Shown here in pieces: positions 46,545 through 58,626 of a stretch of DNA of 64,000 nt; position 1 is the first letter of the stretch, and the number at the start of each line of letters is the position of its first letter. This stretch comes from Mytilus galloprovincialis (taxonomy: Eukaryota; Mollusca; Bivalvia; Mytilida; Mytilidae). Both the position numbers and the translations under genes were made by a program. The notes beneath the pieces are model-generated. The model had not been told where the DNA came from and searched no databases. It was given only the letters and a program-made list of their open reading frames with translations. The stretch lies in the NCBI RefSeq assembly GCF_965363235.1, contig NC_134839.1, positions 76,533,410-76,597,409 of the forward strand, in the 5' to 3' direction.

Positions 46545-46665
46545 AAATACCAAACTCCGAGGAAAATACTTAACGGATATCCCTAGTCAAATTGCAAAAT
46601 AAAAAGCTAAAACACATGAAACGAATGGATAATAACTGTCATATTTTTGCCTTGTACGCGTACAA
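46545..46665 (-). repeat. R3 repeat, inverted copy
   Basis: 'accaaactccgaggaaaata', 'tccctagtcaaattgcaaaa' and 'gaatggataataactgtcat' are the reverse complement of the R3 core. An equivalent copy is not apparent at that place in unit C. Confidence 0.7.
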
Positions 46666-47238
46666 CAACATATTTGTCATGGAGTTTGAACTGGGGCTTA
46701 CAACATTTGGATCAATGAAAATAAACAATCGTTCATAGACCAATTTAGTTATTTTATTCCAATTTTTTATCAAAGACCTCACAGCTTTAAATCATTCTTG
46801 CTTTCTATGACTTTTTAACATTTAAAGCATTGAGCCTGGCATATTCCTGACAAATTCTCTGCATATCCTCGGAAACGGGCTCTTTTATTGGATTTAATAA
46901 GGTATTCGTAATTTTATTTTCCCAGAAAATGCATGCATTAAACGTTTCGACTTTTTTTAAAAAGTAATGAAAACTCCAGTGCTTTCTATTGCATTGTATA
47001 TATGGTGTTTATATATCTTTAAAAGCATACCAAAGAACGGAATTCAGGCTTGTGTTACATTTTGCTGCTTACAAAACACATTGAAATACTGTATCTGTCA
47101 TTATGTAAATGTACATGTGTATTATAATAAAACTGGGGTTTTTTTTGTATTAATTCTGAGACACTTTAAAATTTTCTGATATAATTCATTAGGAATTAAA
47201 AAAATCACACATGATAAAAAAGTCTATTTCAAAATACA

Positions 47239-47244
47239 TTTATT
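47239..47244 (-). promoter_or_regulatory. Poly(A) signal of the intact C1q gene
   Basis: AATAAA on the minus strand, about 20 bases after the stop. Confidence 0.5.
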
Positions 47245-47262
47245 TTGGTTGATGTAAACAAT

Positions 47263-48112
47263 CTACTGGAGTATCCATCCGGAAAATGTTGATTTACCAT
47301 CTTTGTCACTGGCAATCATACCAACTCCGGCTCTTGCTAAATTATTCCGAACATAAACCGTATCACCTTTCGACACATGTGCAACAACTGTACCACTGAC
47401 TGATCCATCGACACTGTTTTTGGCATACAAGTATGTAGACCCATAAACAGAACCGTTTATCATCAGTTCAGTCGAATGTTCGCTTAAATGCATTCGGATG
47501 ACCCAGACAAATACGTAAATCCCTGTCTTAGGACATGTAAATACACCAGTATGACTGTTGTAGCCTTTTCTTTGGTTTGTCTTTGTCACATCAAACACAA
47601 GTCTGCGGCCAGCTCCTGGATATAAGTCTTTTGAAATGTAAGCATAAAATGCAATAACTTGAGGGGTTGTCTCAATATTTATGCTTTTTCCAGTTACGCT
47701 CACTTCATATCGGCCTGCAAAATCATGAAATGTTCATTTTTTTAAAAACATTAATGAATGCATTTGCACTTCTGTGTTGACATGGATAATCATTGATAGG
47801 ACATATTTATAAATTAACTGTTAACAAAACTTTTGAATTTTTAAATTACTAAGGCTTTTCTACCTCAGGAATATGATACCTTAGCTGTATTTGGCAATTT
47901 CTTTTAGGAATTATGGTCCGCAATGCTCTTAAAAATTAGTACTTTTTCCACATTGATGCTTTCATTGCCGTAAAATGTAAATCACTGTTTTATAAAAATA
48001 CTTTCCAGAAGAAGAAAAATGTAGTGTGCTTACCGTCTGTTGTTTGACAAGAACTTTCAGCTGAAACATGGCCAGTAATAACAACAATGATAAGTGTTAT
48101 AGACGTCAACAT
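47263..48112 (-). CDS. Secreted C1q-domain protein, intact (2 exons)
   Basis: Exon 1 is 48112-48034: ATG, then LTSITLIIVVITGHVSA, a signal peptide. It ends TTDG at a phase-1 gtaagc donor. Exon 2 is 47714-47263, with acceptor tttgcag. The total is 177 codons, 176 residues. The mature protein opens SSCQTTDGRYEVSVTGKS and runs straight into a C1q/TNF-like jelly roll. Visible are VIAFYAYIS, RRLVFDVTKTN, GYNSHTGVFTCPKTGIYVF, HSTELMINGS, GTVVAHVSKGDTVYVR and the terminal FSGWILQ, matching the F...N..G.Y....G.F..P..G.Y.F...V..GD.V core. There is no collagen stretch, so it is a ghC1q/sghC1q type. These are soluble trimeric recognition proteins, abundant in bivalve haemolymph. It has a tandem paralogue at 58627-59532. 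Confidence 0.92.
47820..47945 (+). repeat. R1 repeat in the C1q intron (unit B)
   Basis: 'ccttagctgtatttggcaat' and 'gcaatgctctt' match R1. The unit C intron holds a fuller copy (59155-59330), so insertion preceded the duplication. Confidence 0.65.
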
Positions 48113-48169
48113 TTCAAAACACTATCAGTCCGAATAAAACTCTGTTATTTAGGTGACAAAAAAGATAGA

Positions 48170-48178
48170 TTTTATAAA
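48170..48178 (-). promoter_or_regulatory. TATA-like box of the intact C1q gene
   Basis: TTTATAAAA on the minus strand, 58 bases upstream of the ATG. The paralogue has TTCATAAAA at the matching place. Confidence 0.5.
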
Positions 48179-50032
48179 CGTTATGTCAAACACTAATGTC
48201 ATATTTGCGTGTTCATAACATGAAATTTGATATCTTTAACAAAAGGCACCAAGTTGTTAAGAGAGTAATACTGAAACATTGCGTTGTATTCAATTGTAGA
48301 TGTCAATCTACTGTTTTCCACTTTCACTTCTCTTCAATAATTTTTAGTAGCTTTTTAAGCTTTTTAAGCTGCAGAAGATATTTTTTAGCATGTAGTATTT
48401 AAAAATAACAACAAACAGGCAGGTTATTGCAATTATGTTTACAATTTTTATAATTGCAAACATCCATTTTTAAAGCTAAAAACACAGAACCGTTTTAAAA
48501 CTCATCATAATATTAGTTTTCACACAAGAATAAAAATAATTCGAGTTATCTTTCTTTTAATAATGTGTTATGCTTGCTATTTTGAAAATCAAAAGTTACA
48601 GGTAACATTATAACGTGCAAATGGTAGTTCTTATTGTGTATAATTTTTACCTATGTGTAAGTCAATTGTCTGTATAATACATTGCTAAAAAAAACTGCAA
48701 GGAATATTCAAAAAGGAATGTGATTAATCAAATGGCAAAATCTAAAGCTAAATTAGCTACTTGGATTATTGTTTTCCCAATTTAACTCAATTGGCATTGT
48801 TTTCTCTAAACATCACATTTCGTTATTAGTAATATATAACTGGATTATGTTTTAATGTAAATCCTGACATTTCTGTCAATATGCCATAGGCATCCTGAGT
48901 ATTTTCCATTGGTCGTTATTTCAAACTAAAAACAAAGATGTCTATGGAAGTTTTATAGAACCGAAATGGGTGGATTTAAAAAGATATTTTTCAGAATATA
49001 TGTATTCTACATGCTGAGGGATTAAAGCAGAAATGTATTGTATGAGTCAATAAGAAAACAGCACAACACCCTACAACATATTGCGGTAAAGGTACCAGTT
49101 TTCAATAATAAACATATGTGTATACCAAACCATGCTATGAATTCATCGAGTGTAAAATAAATCTATTAAAGTTGTGCTAGTAACAAAGTGTATGTCAGCT
49201 ACTAAATTTCGGTGACAATATATAAGCAACTTCATGAACAAAACACGATCTTGGTCAAAGTTCTTGTTCAAAGTAAAAAGAAAAATTGTGTAAAAAAATT
49301 TGAAAAAAAAAATAGAAGACACTATACAGGATATATTTTATTCGTTCTTTAAACAATAAATAATCGAATTTAAATTGATATCATTTCCCAAAATAATGCA
49401 TGTATTTTGTTACCAACATGTATGACTATAACATTCAATAGAAATATAAAGGAACAGTTTTTGTAAATAAATAAATTATGAAGTAGGTTTGATATTTACG
49501 AGGGATGGCAACGAGTACTCGAGTACTCGGGTACTCGATCGGAAGGCCGAGAACACGAGTACAGTTTTAGTACTCGGACACTCGTTTGCTTGTTATACAT
49601 CTTGAGATATTTCTATTCACATTTCACTCACTTTAGTTTCGTTGAAATATCCCCTTTTAATACTAAATAAAATGAGTGAACAACAAAAATATGTTTATCC
49701 TGTCTTTCGTCTGAAATTGTTGACCAGATCATATTTCTAAACTAGAATAAAATAAGAGTGACCTGCGGTGAACCCTACGCACCTGATTAGAGACATTTAA
49801 ACGGTGTCTGGACACGGATCAACACCTTCATGGATTAATAATTAACTCATCACAAACCGTAAAAACTTACCTTTGTTTGTTAATCAGACTTCTATGTAAA
49901 CGTGATTGGTATGATATGTATATTTGAATTAATTTAATTACTCTGTATTTGAAACTTAAATATTATTGTTTATTTTTTACAATTTAGTTACTCTGTATTT
50001 GAAACTTAACTATTATTGTTTATTTTTTACAA

Positions 50033-50205
50033 TTTAAAGATAGGAGAAAGTGAGAGAGCGACATTCAAACCCAAAAGTCGAAAATAAACGGACAACGTCA
50101 TGGCTAAAAAAAAAATAAAAATATGACAAACGAGATAGTGCAAAAAAAAAAAACATAGAAAAAGATAAGACTGAGCAACACGAAAAAGCACAAGTAATTT
50201 GAAGT
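50033..50205 (-). repeat. R2 repeat copy inside the outer element
   Basis: On the minus strand 'cgtgttgctcagtctta', 'gccatgacgttgtccgttta' and 'cgacttttgggtttgaatgt' match the PLE tail repeat. It ends a few bases before the inner element's target duplication. Confidence 0.65.
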
Positions 50206-50218
50206 CCAATATTGTTGT

Positions 50219-51732
50219 CAGGTATGGGGTAATCGTAATCTGTAATCGTAATCGATTGTAATTGATTACATTTTTTCCAGTAATCGACAGTTATCTGTAA
50301 TCGAAAACATTTTTGATAACATGTAATCGTAATTTAATCGATTACAGCAAAAACTGTTATGTAATCATCGATTACTTTTCGATTACATTTCGATTACTTT
50401 TTAGTAAACTAGTTTGATGAAATATAACCTATCTCAAATGAAAATAAGTATGTATTCATCACTATGTAGTACAGATACAATAGAATGTTTTAATATGACT
50501 TTAGAGTTTTTCCACTGCCTTATATTGTTTCTAGCTGCATTAATGATCAACCAAATTTCCTACTAAAATTGTACTTTATATCTAGCTTTTGAAACGAATG
50601 GATTAATGTCCTTGTCAATAAATCCAGACCTTTTAATATTAAAATAAGAAAATAGATTTAAAATAAGAAATGTGTTATGCACTACATTAAAGTAGTAAGA
50701 TTATTTGTATTCAAATTTCTTAAAGCATAATTTTCAATAAGAGTTAGAATTTAAGCTTAGAATAGATAAACAGTTGATTTATTATAATGTTTTGATATAC
50801 ATGTATATGAATGTTAAGAAAGTAAACCAAATCCTTTGAACAATGAACCGATGCATGGCTATGCATTGAAATTCTTTTTAGAAATAAACATATGAATCCC
50901 TCTTTGACACACAAATACATATTGTTTATAATTTGATTAGAGAATAAAAAAATCTTAACAAACTTCTTGTCTTTACTAATCAGATGATTAAAATCTTCTA
51001 ATCAATCAGATACAATTACTTTATGTCTAATTAAAGAGATTTACATTATTTTGCCCCATGTTATAAATTATACTCCCTTGTCAGTTTTATAACCTAAATT
51101 ATAATTAGGGTGGTTATCCATACAAAAGGATTAAATCATGCAAGCCATGTCATTATAATAATAAATTTTGATCTTTAGAATTAGCTGAACAAATTAATTA
51201 TTCTACATTTTTATATTTTTTTCAGAGAAAAATTAACTTTCCTCAAATATACCCGTTTGTAATGAGTAAAAAACAAAAAGCTAATATATAAGCTATAAAT
51301 AAGAACGAAAGTAAAAAAAATTGAAAAAAAATCTAAATAAGTTATTGGTACAATTCAATCAATGTCTTCTCATTCATGTTGAACTCAAAATTTCAAGATT
51401 TATTTTATATTATTGATCCTCAATAAGAGATTCCATCTAGATAACAACTGTCAATTTATAATTTGGAGACAATGCGTTAAATGCAGTTTTTGGTCCAGTT
51501 CTAAATTTCCACTATACAAACGTTGAGCAACACATAATTGCGTTTAACTTAATATATTTTTTATTTGAAATTTTGAAGCAGTAATTGAAAAGTAATGTAA
51601 TTACTTTAGATAAAGTATGCAGTCGATTACATAGAAAAATATGAGTAATCGATTATTAATCGATTGCACAAAAATCCCTTGTGTAATCAATTATTAATCG
51701 ATTACATTTGTCAGTAATCGTGCCCATCCCTG
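50219..51732. mobile_element. Inner hAT-like MITE (1514 bp), perfect 8-bp TSD
   Basis: The left end is 'caggtatggggtaatcgtaa' and the inverse of the right end is 'cagggatgggcacgattac'. ATTGTTGT flanks both sides exactly (50211-50218, 51733-51740). The terminal 150 bases on each side are packed with 'taatcgattac' motifs, likely transposase-binding repeats. The 1.2-kb interior has no long frame. The hAT assignment rests on TSD length and end sequence. Confidence 0.85.
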
Positions 51733-53823
51733 ATTGTTGTTGACACATCAATGGACAAGTTGTATTAAGAAAAATACCAACTCATTAGGAACAGATGGTA
51801 CATAAATTTGTCGGACTTTATATGCAAATATTTTTATTTTATTTATTTTTTGAGTTTATTGGAATTAGGTTCATGAAAACGTACACAAACAATAATTGCT
51901 ATTATGATAGATTATTTATAGAAACAGAGGTCGGTAATACATTTTTAAGTTGACACAACAAACAGAGATAAAGCAGTGTTTTAAGACGTTTGTCTTTCGT
52001 TAATATGTTTATGAAAGGTTATGACAAAAACACTGCATCCCGCCTAAAATCTAAATTTTTCAACAGACGTATAAGATTCATCCGAGTACTCGAGTATCAT
52101 GACCGAGTATCCGAGTATTAAATTTCAGATCTTTTGACATCTCTGATATTAACAGCCTCCAGGTGCGGGAATTTCTCGCTACATTGAAGACCTGTTGGTG
52201 ACCCTCTGCTGTTGTTTTTTATTTGGTCGGGTTGTTGTCTCTTTGACACATTCCCCATTTCCATTCTCAATTTTATCTTTTTTACCTTTTTAAAACGACA
52301 GTTGTTATTAGTAGTGACATTGTTTAGAAAGTAGGGCCCACTGTTCGTTATTTGTAAACTTTTGTGGTTTTTTTTTTTTATATACAGTAGTGACATTAAA
52401 CAAGTTTCCTTTTTGTTTCTGCATCATATTGTAGAATGCATCCAAAAGTTTGTGTTGAAATTTAGTAAAGATATGTTCAGTATCATTGCTACTAATTTTC
52501 TGGAATCAGTTGTCCTATATTTACATTGTATAACTAACGGACAAACACAATAAAACAGAGTACATTATCTTGAAAGGAGATAGTCTGTGAAATCGTTATA
52601 TACAGAAATCCTAAATAGTGGAAAATGTTTGCGTCATTAGGTATGAACTTTGTTAAATTTATGTCAAAGTGAATTTTCATTTCCTGACGGAGCATAACCT
52701 CTATTAACGGTTGAATTGTGTAACGACATTAAATATTGTAACTCTTAAACCAAAGTGACAGAACTCTTGTTTTTTTTGGCAATGACATCGAGGGCCAAAG
52801 TCATAAGGTCAAATATCAAGGTCACATTCTATATGTTAACACAGTTTGTGTACCCTTTTGTAAGATTGTTATGTGTTCGAAATATATTCAGTACTTCTTG
52901 AATCTATTTGAATGTATTTTTTACAATATTACAAGGAGAGACCTCTCAACATTCATTTTGTTAGTCCCAATCGCAAGTCTGCATACCACTTTTCCTTTGT
53001 CAGGAACACTCAAACCCAAATATCTGAAGACAAGGACGTATAAGACAATTATATATGAAGAGCTATATGATCAAAAGAAACCTTGATGATACCCAAATTA
53101 TTTTAAGGTCAACTTTGCCTTTTGAAGTTGGAACCTTAGGTTAGGATAATACATGTAATAACGTTATTAACAAACGATGAGTTTATGAAAAAATAATTAT
53201 CAATGAAGTGAGAAATAACTCTTACGATGTTTTACGTAAAAATAGAATGTTTTTGATGGTCTTTTCCATTCGGCTGCCATTCGTGACTTTCGAGACTACG
53301 ATTGATCTGCCATAAGTCTGATCAAATATACGTTTTAATCTTATTAAGATAGTCCTTCTAAACATAATATGGTAAATTCATTTGCTGCATCTCATATAAA
53401 GCCTTCAGTAAAACTAAATAAAGGTGAATATGTTGAAAACAATTACTTGAACTGTTATGAGATGATTGCAGCTGACACTTTACGTTTCTATACGTTTCGT
53501 AAATACGGTTTATTGACATGTTGTAGATAATCCAATTGGCAATGCGTTATATAATCGAAACGAACAAATACACTTTCCATCGAAAAGTATAAAGCTCTGG
53601 CCAATTCTAAGCATTTCCTCGTAAAGGGTCTATTAAATTGTATATGCTAGATATTGCAGTATTTATATTTGTATTGTGTATATTGTAAACAATAGTGATT
53701 TCAATTGTATATATGGTGTTAATATATGTTTAAAACCTATCAAATGACGAATCAATACTTGTACAACATCAAAACATTTAGAAATTCTATTTGACATAAG
53801 GTACATGTACACGTACCGTATAT

Positions 53824-54170
53824 CTTTATGGAATAACCGTTTCATAGATGATATCGGATATGTTCCTTATGTCGTAACTACCATCCCCGTCCCTTTTCAT
53901 GAACATGACCTACCAAATTAGACTATTTATTGGGTTTTAACAACATTAACAACACGACGGAAGCCACATGTGGAGCAGGATTTGCCTTCCCTTCCGGAGC
54001 ACCTGGGATTACCCCAGTGTTGTGGGGTGCGTGTTGCTTAGTCTTCAGTGTTCTATATTGTGTATTGTGTTTTATTATTGTCTGTTTGTCTGTTTCGTTT
54101 TTTTTGGTTTTGCCTTTTTTGTTTTTAATTTCAAACATTTGTTTTTATTAATAATCACTTGTTCAACAAA
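53824..54170 (+). pseudogene. 5'-truncated PLE 3' end inside unit B
   Basis: It starts abruptly at 'tatggaataaccgtttca', equal to the last codons of the RT at 8498 (YGITVS, then a stop, then MISDMF). It runs through the same 3' UTR ('cacgacggaagccacatgtg', 'cttccggagcacctgggatt'). The plus frames 53930-54192 and minus frame 53923-54138 lie in this UTR. Confidence 0.8.
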
Positions 54171-54469
54171 CCTAAATTGCCCAGGGAAGTAACTAAGGGT
54201 CCCCTGATTTTTACAGTCTCATTGTCGTGGGAAAAGCAAATGAGAAAGAAAACAAATCCCATTATAAGTAATTAGCATCTTTCTTTATAAACATCATCAA
54301 TCTTTGTACAAATGTCTTGTAATTATCATCTTTCCATATATTTATACATATCACCATATATAAACATTTGAATAAAGTATTCATTCTATCTGTATTTTTT
54401 TCTCACAAGAGCTACCTGTATTTATTAAGCAGTTTCAATTTCATAGCACTTCAACCCGGTCTTTCTTTT

Positions 54470-54545
54470 TTAGCCATGACGTTGTCAGTTTATTTTTGAT
54501 TTATAAGTTTGACTGTCCATCTGGTATCTTTCGTCCCTCTTTTAA
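54470..54545 (+). repeat. R2 repeat fragment
   Basis: 'gccatgacgttgtcagttta', 'ataagtttgactgtcca' and 'ggtatctttcgtccctcttt' equal the end of the PLE tail. Confidence 0.7.
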
Positions 54546-55984
54546 ACTAGATTCAGAGGAATCTTATTATAAAATGGAATGAAATATCTTATTTTCTGGT
54601 AAACACAATAGGTATAACGTTTTACGTGCAAATTCTAAATTTGTGTTCTCTTTAAAACTGTGACGTTCCTGGTACCATATATTGAGCAGTTAGATTTAAA
54701 AGAAAAACAAATGACAAAGAAGCCTATTTCAAATTACATTTATACAGTGTTTTTTTAACGAGTAGCATTCGGGCATAGAGAGCTCAAAGTTGCAGGTATG
54801 ATTTTTTTTGTAGACTGTAGTTTGTCTTCTTACATGTTTTGACATGATTTAGCTAGTTGATTATTACTTATAATTTTCCATTTTCCCCTTTGTATTTTCC
54901 GGCTTTTTAAAAAAAACAACATACTAAATTTTGTGTATGGCGACATATTTACAATGACTGTATTATGTTGATTCACGTAAAGCAGAAATGGCCAACAGCT
55001 AGGACACTTAAATTTTCGATCATCAGCCTACTGACAACGATGCTTATGTCGATATGGACAATACCGATACAATACATTTTACACTTTGATGAATATCAAG
55101 AGTTATTTCCAAATGTAAAACAAAAACAACAAACTGTAAAACTATATATAACAGATGAGCCATGCGTTCACTAGAAAGTTACATTGTAACGTTAAAAAAA
55201 TACTTCACCAATGGGTACGATGAACTGAATTAAAAAAAAAAACGTTTGAGACTGAAAAAAAACATTTACAACACAAGTATCAAAGTGAAACTGGCAGCGC
55301 CAGGACAAAAAACACCCAAAAACAATAGCAAACATCATTTTAATTATGCAATACTGATGCGAGTTCGCGTCAAAGACAAAATTAGAAAAAAAACTCAATC
55401 CTGGTATTTTTAACACTCTTTCGTAGACAGAATGGAGTACATCGAAATCAAGAACAGCATCACCTTATGGTTTATATGACAAAACATGATTGTGTAATAT
55501 TGTTTCCATTTTGCAGCTCAGTTAATGGCCAAGACGCAACCATTTTCATCGTCATCGTATATCACACAGTCTCAATGATTCCACATATAACACAACGTTA
55601 AAAAAGCACAGCCGGTGAAAAAGCAACATAAAAAAAGACACATTCTTTCGATCAGTTTAATTGATGCCTAGATCTGACATGTCAGAAACTGCTAGAATTC
55701 CTTTGTTAATTCATGTATCATTGTCATTTTGCTTAGTTTCTTCTGTTACCTATTCTGACATCGGAATCAGACTATTTTTTTTTTGCCGTGTTTTTGTTTA
55801 TTCTACATTGGCTAGATGTATTGGGGGAGGATAGATATCTCATAAAACATGTTCATCCACTCCGAGTCATTGTACCTGTCCTACTTCAGGAACCTTTGGC
55901 CTTTGTTAGTATTGTATGTTTTATATCTTTCTTTTTCTTTTAGTTCATTAATATGTTTTGCAGTTTTGTTTGACATAAATTTTC

Positions 55985-56170
55985 ACTGAATTAGATTACC
56001 TTAGCTGTATTTGGCAAACTTTTGGTCCTCAATGCTCTTCAACTTCGCACTTTATTTGGCCTTTTTACCCTTTTTTTTTATTTGAGCGTCACTGATGAGT
56101 CTTTTGTAGACAAAACGCGCGTCTGACGTAAATACAAAATGTAATCTTTGTATCTATGATGAGTTTATTA
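55985..56170 (+). repeat. R1 repeat copy
   Basis: 'ccttagctgtatttggcaaa', 'tcaatgctcttcaacttcgc' and 'gcgtcactgatgagtctttt' are followed by 'acaaaacgcgcgtctgacgt', nearly full length. Confidence 0.75.
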
Positions 56171-56339
56171 AGTAATTTTTTTTATTAAGCGGCTAGCTGA
56201 AGTCCGTTTTCGGTGGGGATTTTCTGGATATGTTGAAGACCCCTTGGTGGACTTGTGCTGTTTTCTACTCAACGACCTCCCTTCCTTAACTAACTTTATT
56301 TATATGGTTAACAGCATTGTCGAACAAAACTCTCGAATG

Positions 56340-56535
56340 AATCCTTAGATCAGGGGATCTGCTTTCTCTTAAAGATCAATGAATCAACCCCGGGTTTTTA
56401 TTAGACATTGTGTTGCTCAGATTTTAGTTTTCTAATGTTGTGTTTGAGAGGATTTTAGTATTTCCCATGGCATTGTCCGTTTGTTTTCGACTTATTATTT
56501 TGAATGTCCCTTTGGTACCTCTTTTAAGAGTATGT
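56340..56535 (+). repeat. R2 repeat copy
   Basis: 'gttgctcagattttagtttt', 'cccatggcattgtccgtttg' and 'tgaatgtccctttggtacc' match the PLE tail. Confidence 0.65.
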
Positions 56536-58299
56536 TTCAGTTGTGTTTCCAGTTTTTTACTTTGTCATATGGTATTGTGTGAGACCGTAGATAACGAATA
56601 AGAGGACACCGACTTTATATGTATATGGGTATACATTTACAATTAATTCTCCATAGGCGGTAATGGTAACGTTTTCCTCCGTTGCTCAGTCCATATCGTT
56701 TACTTGAACATGTATGATGGCTCATATCGAAGCTGATACATTTATACATGTCTGGTTAAATTTTCGGGGTGGCAAGTGAGATTACTTTTTTCGCAAATTG
56801 ATGGACCCCGGAAGATGGTGAAAAATGTCACTCTCCTCATGAAATAATCCCAAAATTCTGATCATAAAATTCAATAAAAAAATTGTCCTTTCTAATAATT
56901 TATTTCAGGTCAAATCTACATCTTTCTTTTCTCATCACACCAGCTCTATAAAACAGTTCTTATTGTTCATTTATGTCCATTTTTAAAATCACAGCATCCA
57001 CAATTGTATGGCGGACTAATATTTTTTTTTAATTACGTCATCTGAGTTCCTCATCTCAAGGTCTATTAGGGATCCTGACCCATATGACCAATCGTGTTAC
57101 ATAATGAAAGACCCATCCGTTTATACGCATTTATTATGCTTCCAATAAGAGTACCGTATGTTATTGTTCCCCGCGGACAAAATCTCAACAATCTTTTTTT
57201 TTGGTAAATCTCATTATATTAATTGCTTAACAGTTCATTTGGAACTAAACCAAACAAATCTGTATATGAAACGCGATTTTGGCGTACAAAGTTAATAAAT
57301 CTGAGGGTTTAAATCTAATTCCTTTGATTTTTAACCTAAGCTGAAGGACCTTGTTTTCCTTCACTCTACTGGATACCCAAATTTCATAAAGAAAATATTA
57401 CTTGATTCATTGTAAGCGTCAAAAACGCTTTTATGGATTTACCTTCATCCCGATCAGTCAGATCTAAACATTTGAAAGCTTGAGATATGTATATAATAAT
57501 CGATGAAGCTATATTTAAAATTTGTATTGCCAGAGGGAGTGGGAACCTTTTTTTTTTATATTTTCAGAATTTATCAATGGACTTTTTTTTATTTGGATCA
57601 TGTTAGAACCGATGACTGACTACTGAACTGATGTAACATAAAAGACTGTCAGTTCATCAGCAGCGGTATCGATTAATGAAAATAACACTTGATATAGACT
57701 TGCGGGGACAACAAAGTTTACATATTTGTCATGGAGAACGGCCGGTGACAACAACATATTTGTCATGGAGACTCGACTGGGGCTTTCAACATTTTGATTT
57801 TTGTTCAAAGACCTATTCGGTTATTTTTCTCCAGTTTGTACAATCGACTTAAAAGCTTTAGTCCGTTATGGCGTACTACCAATCATTGAGCCTGGCATAA
57901 TCCTTGCCTCGAATCGCATTTAACACAATTAGAACACAAAAATATAGCCATTCATGGTCTACTTTGCCTAGAGAAGGAAGAAATATGTTATATCCAAAAC
58001 AAACAAATATATAATATGGTTAAGACCAATTACTAGTATATGCCTTTTATTCGGAAACAGGTTCTTAAATTGATATAAATCATGTATGTGTATTCTTATT
58101 TTCCAGTCTATGCATTTATAAAATGTTTCGACTCTTTAAAAAAAGTAAAGAAACATTAAGGGCTTGCTACTGCATAAACGCCATATATTCAAAGTTCAGA
58201 ATGAACGCTTGTGTAACATTGTGTTGCTTACAAAAAAAAACTGAAATATATCTGTCTTATGTACATGTACATGTAGATTGTTAAACTATAAACATAATA

Positions 58300-58500
58300 G
58301 ATATAGGAAGATGTGGTGTGAGTGCCAATGAGACAACTCTCCATCCAAATAACAATTTATAAAAGTAAACCATTATAGGTCAATGTACGGCCTTCAACAC
58401 GGAACTTTGTCTCACACCGAACAAAAAGCTATAAAGGGCCCAAAAATTACTAGTGAAAAACCATTCAAACGGGGAAAAAATGGTCTAATCTATATAAAAA
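58300..58500 (-). repeat. R4 repeat copy in unit C
   Basis: 'ataggaagatgtggtgtgag', 'tgccaatgagacaactctcc', 'aaagctataaagggccc' and 'aaccattcaaacgggg' match 6173-6330. It is absent from the equivalent site near 47150. Confidence 0.75.
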
Positions 58501-58599
58501 TAGGCTTTTTTCTTTATTAAATCTGAGAAAATAATTAATGTTCCTGATTAGGATAAAAAAAAAATATACGCATAATAAAAAGATGAAGTTCAAACTATA

Positions 58600-58605
58600 T
58601 TTATT
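58600..58605 (-). promoter_or_regulatory. Poly(A) signal retained by the C1q paralogue
   Basis: AATAAA on the minus strand in the same position as in the intact copy. Confidence 0.45.
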
Positions 58606-58626
58606 TTGGTTGATGTATTACGTAGT

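Larger units (their letters stand above)
46147..49499. repeat. Segmental duplication unit B, left part (contains intact C1q gene)
   Basis: It is colinear with 57080-62000 of unit C: 'atgaccaatcg', 'acaacaacatatttgtcatg', 'ggggctt.caacatt', the whole C1q gene, 'aagcttttta' / 'aagctgcagaag', 'gtgtatgtcagct' and so on. It is interrupted at 49500 by a hAT-like insertion and continues from about 52280. Confidence 0.75.
49500..52145. mobile_element. Outer hAT-like non-autonomous element (2.65 kb, with nested insertions)
   Basis: The left end is 'gagggatggcaacgagtact' and the inverse of the right end is 'cagagatgtcaa'. Both have subterminal 'gagtactcgagtactcg' runs. The flanks ATATTTAC (49492-49499) and ATATTAAC (52146-52153) are 7/8 identical. 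Units A and C have an uninterrupted 'gatatttattgagttc' at this point, giving the empty site. 8-bp TSDs and CAGGGATGG-type ends are typical of hAT. No transposase is visible. It contains a 50-bp tandem duplication (about 49938-50037), an R2 copy and the inner element. Confidence 0.72.
52280..55530. repeat. Segmental duplication unit B, right part
   Basis: It resumes the A/C order: 'gtttagaaagtagggcccac', 'gaaatttagtaaagatatgt', 'tggtaccatatattgagca', 'ttacaatgactgtatta', 'gatgcgagttcgcgtcaa' and 'gtagacagaatgg'. About 130 bases just before it (52146-52280) are a further dispersed repeat ('aagacctgttggtgaccctc'). Confidence 0.7.

Noticed and set aside
53930..54192. Hydrophobic overlapping frames resembling a small membrane protein
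   Set aside because: They lie wholly in a 5'-truncated PLE 3' UTR identical in order to 8600-8830.
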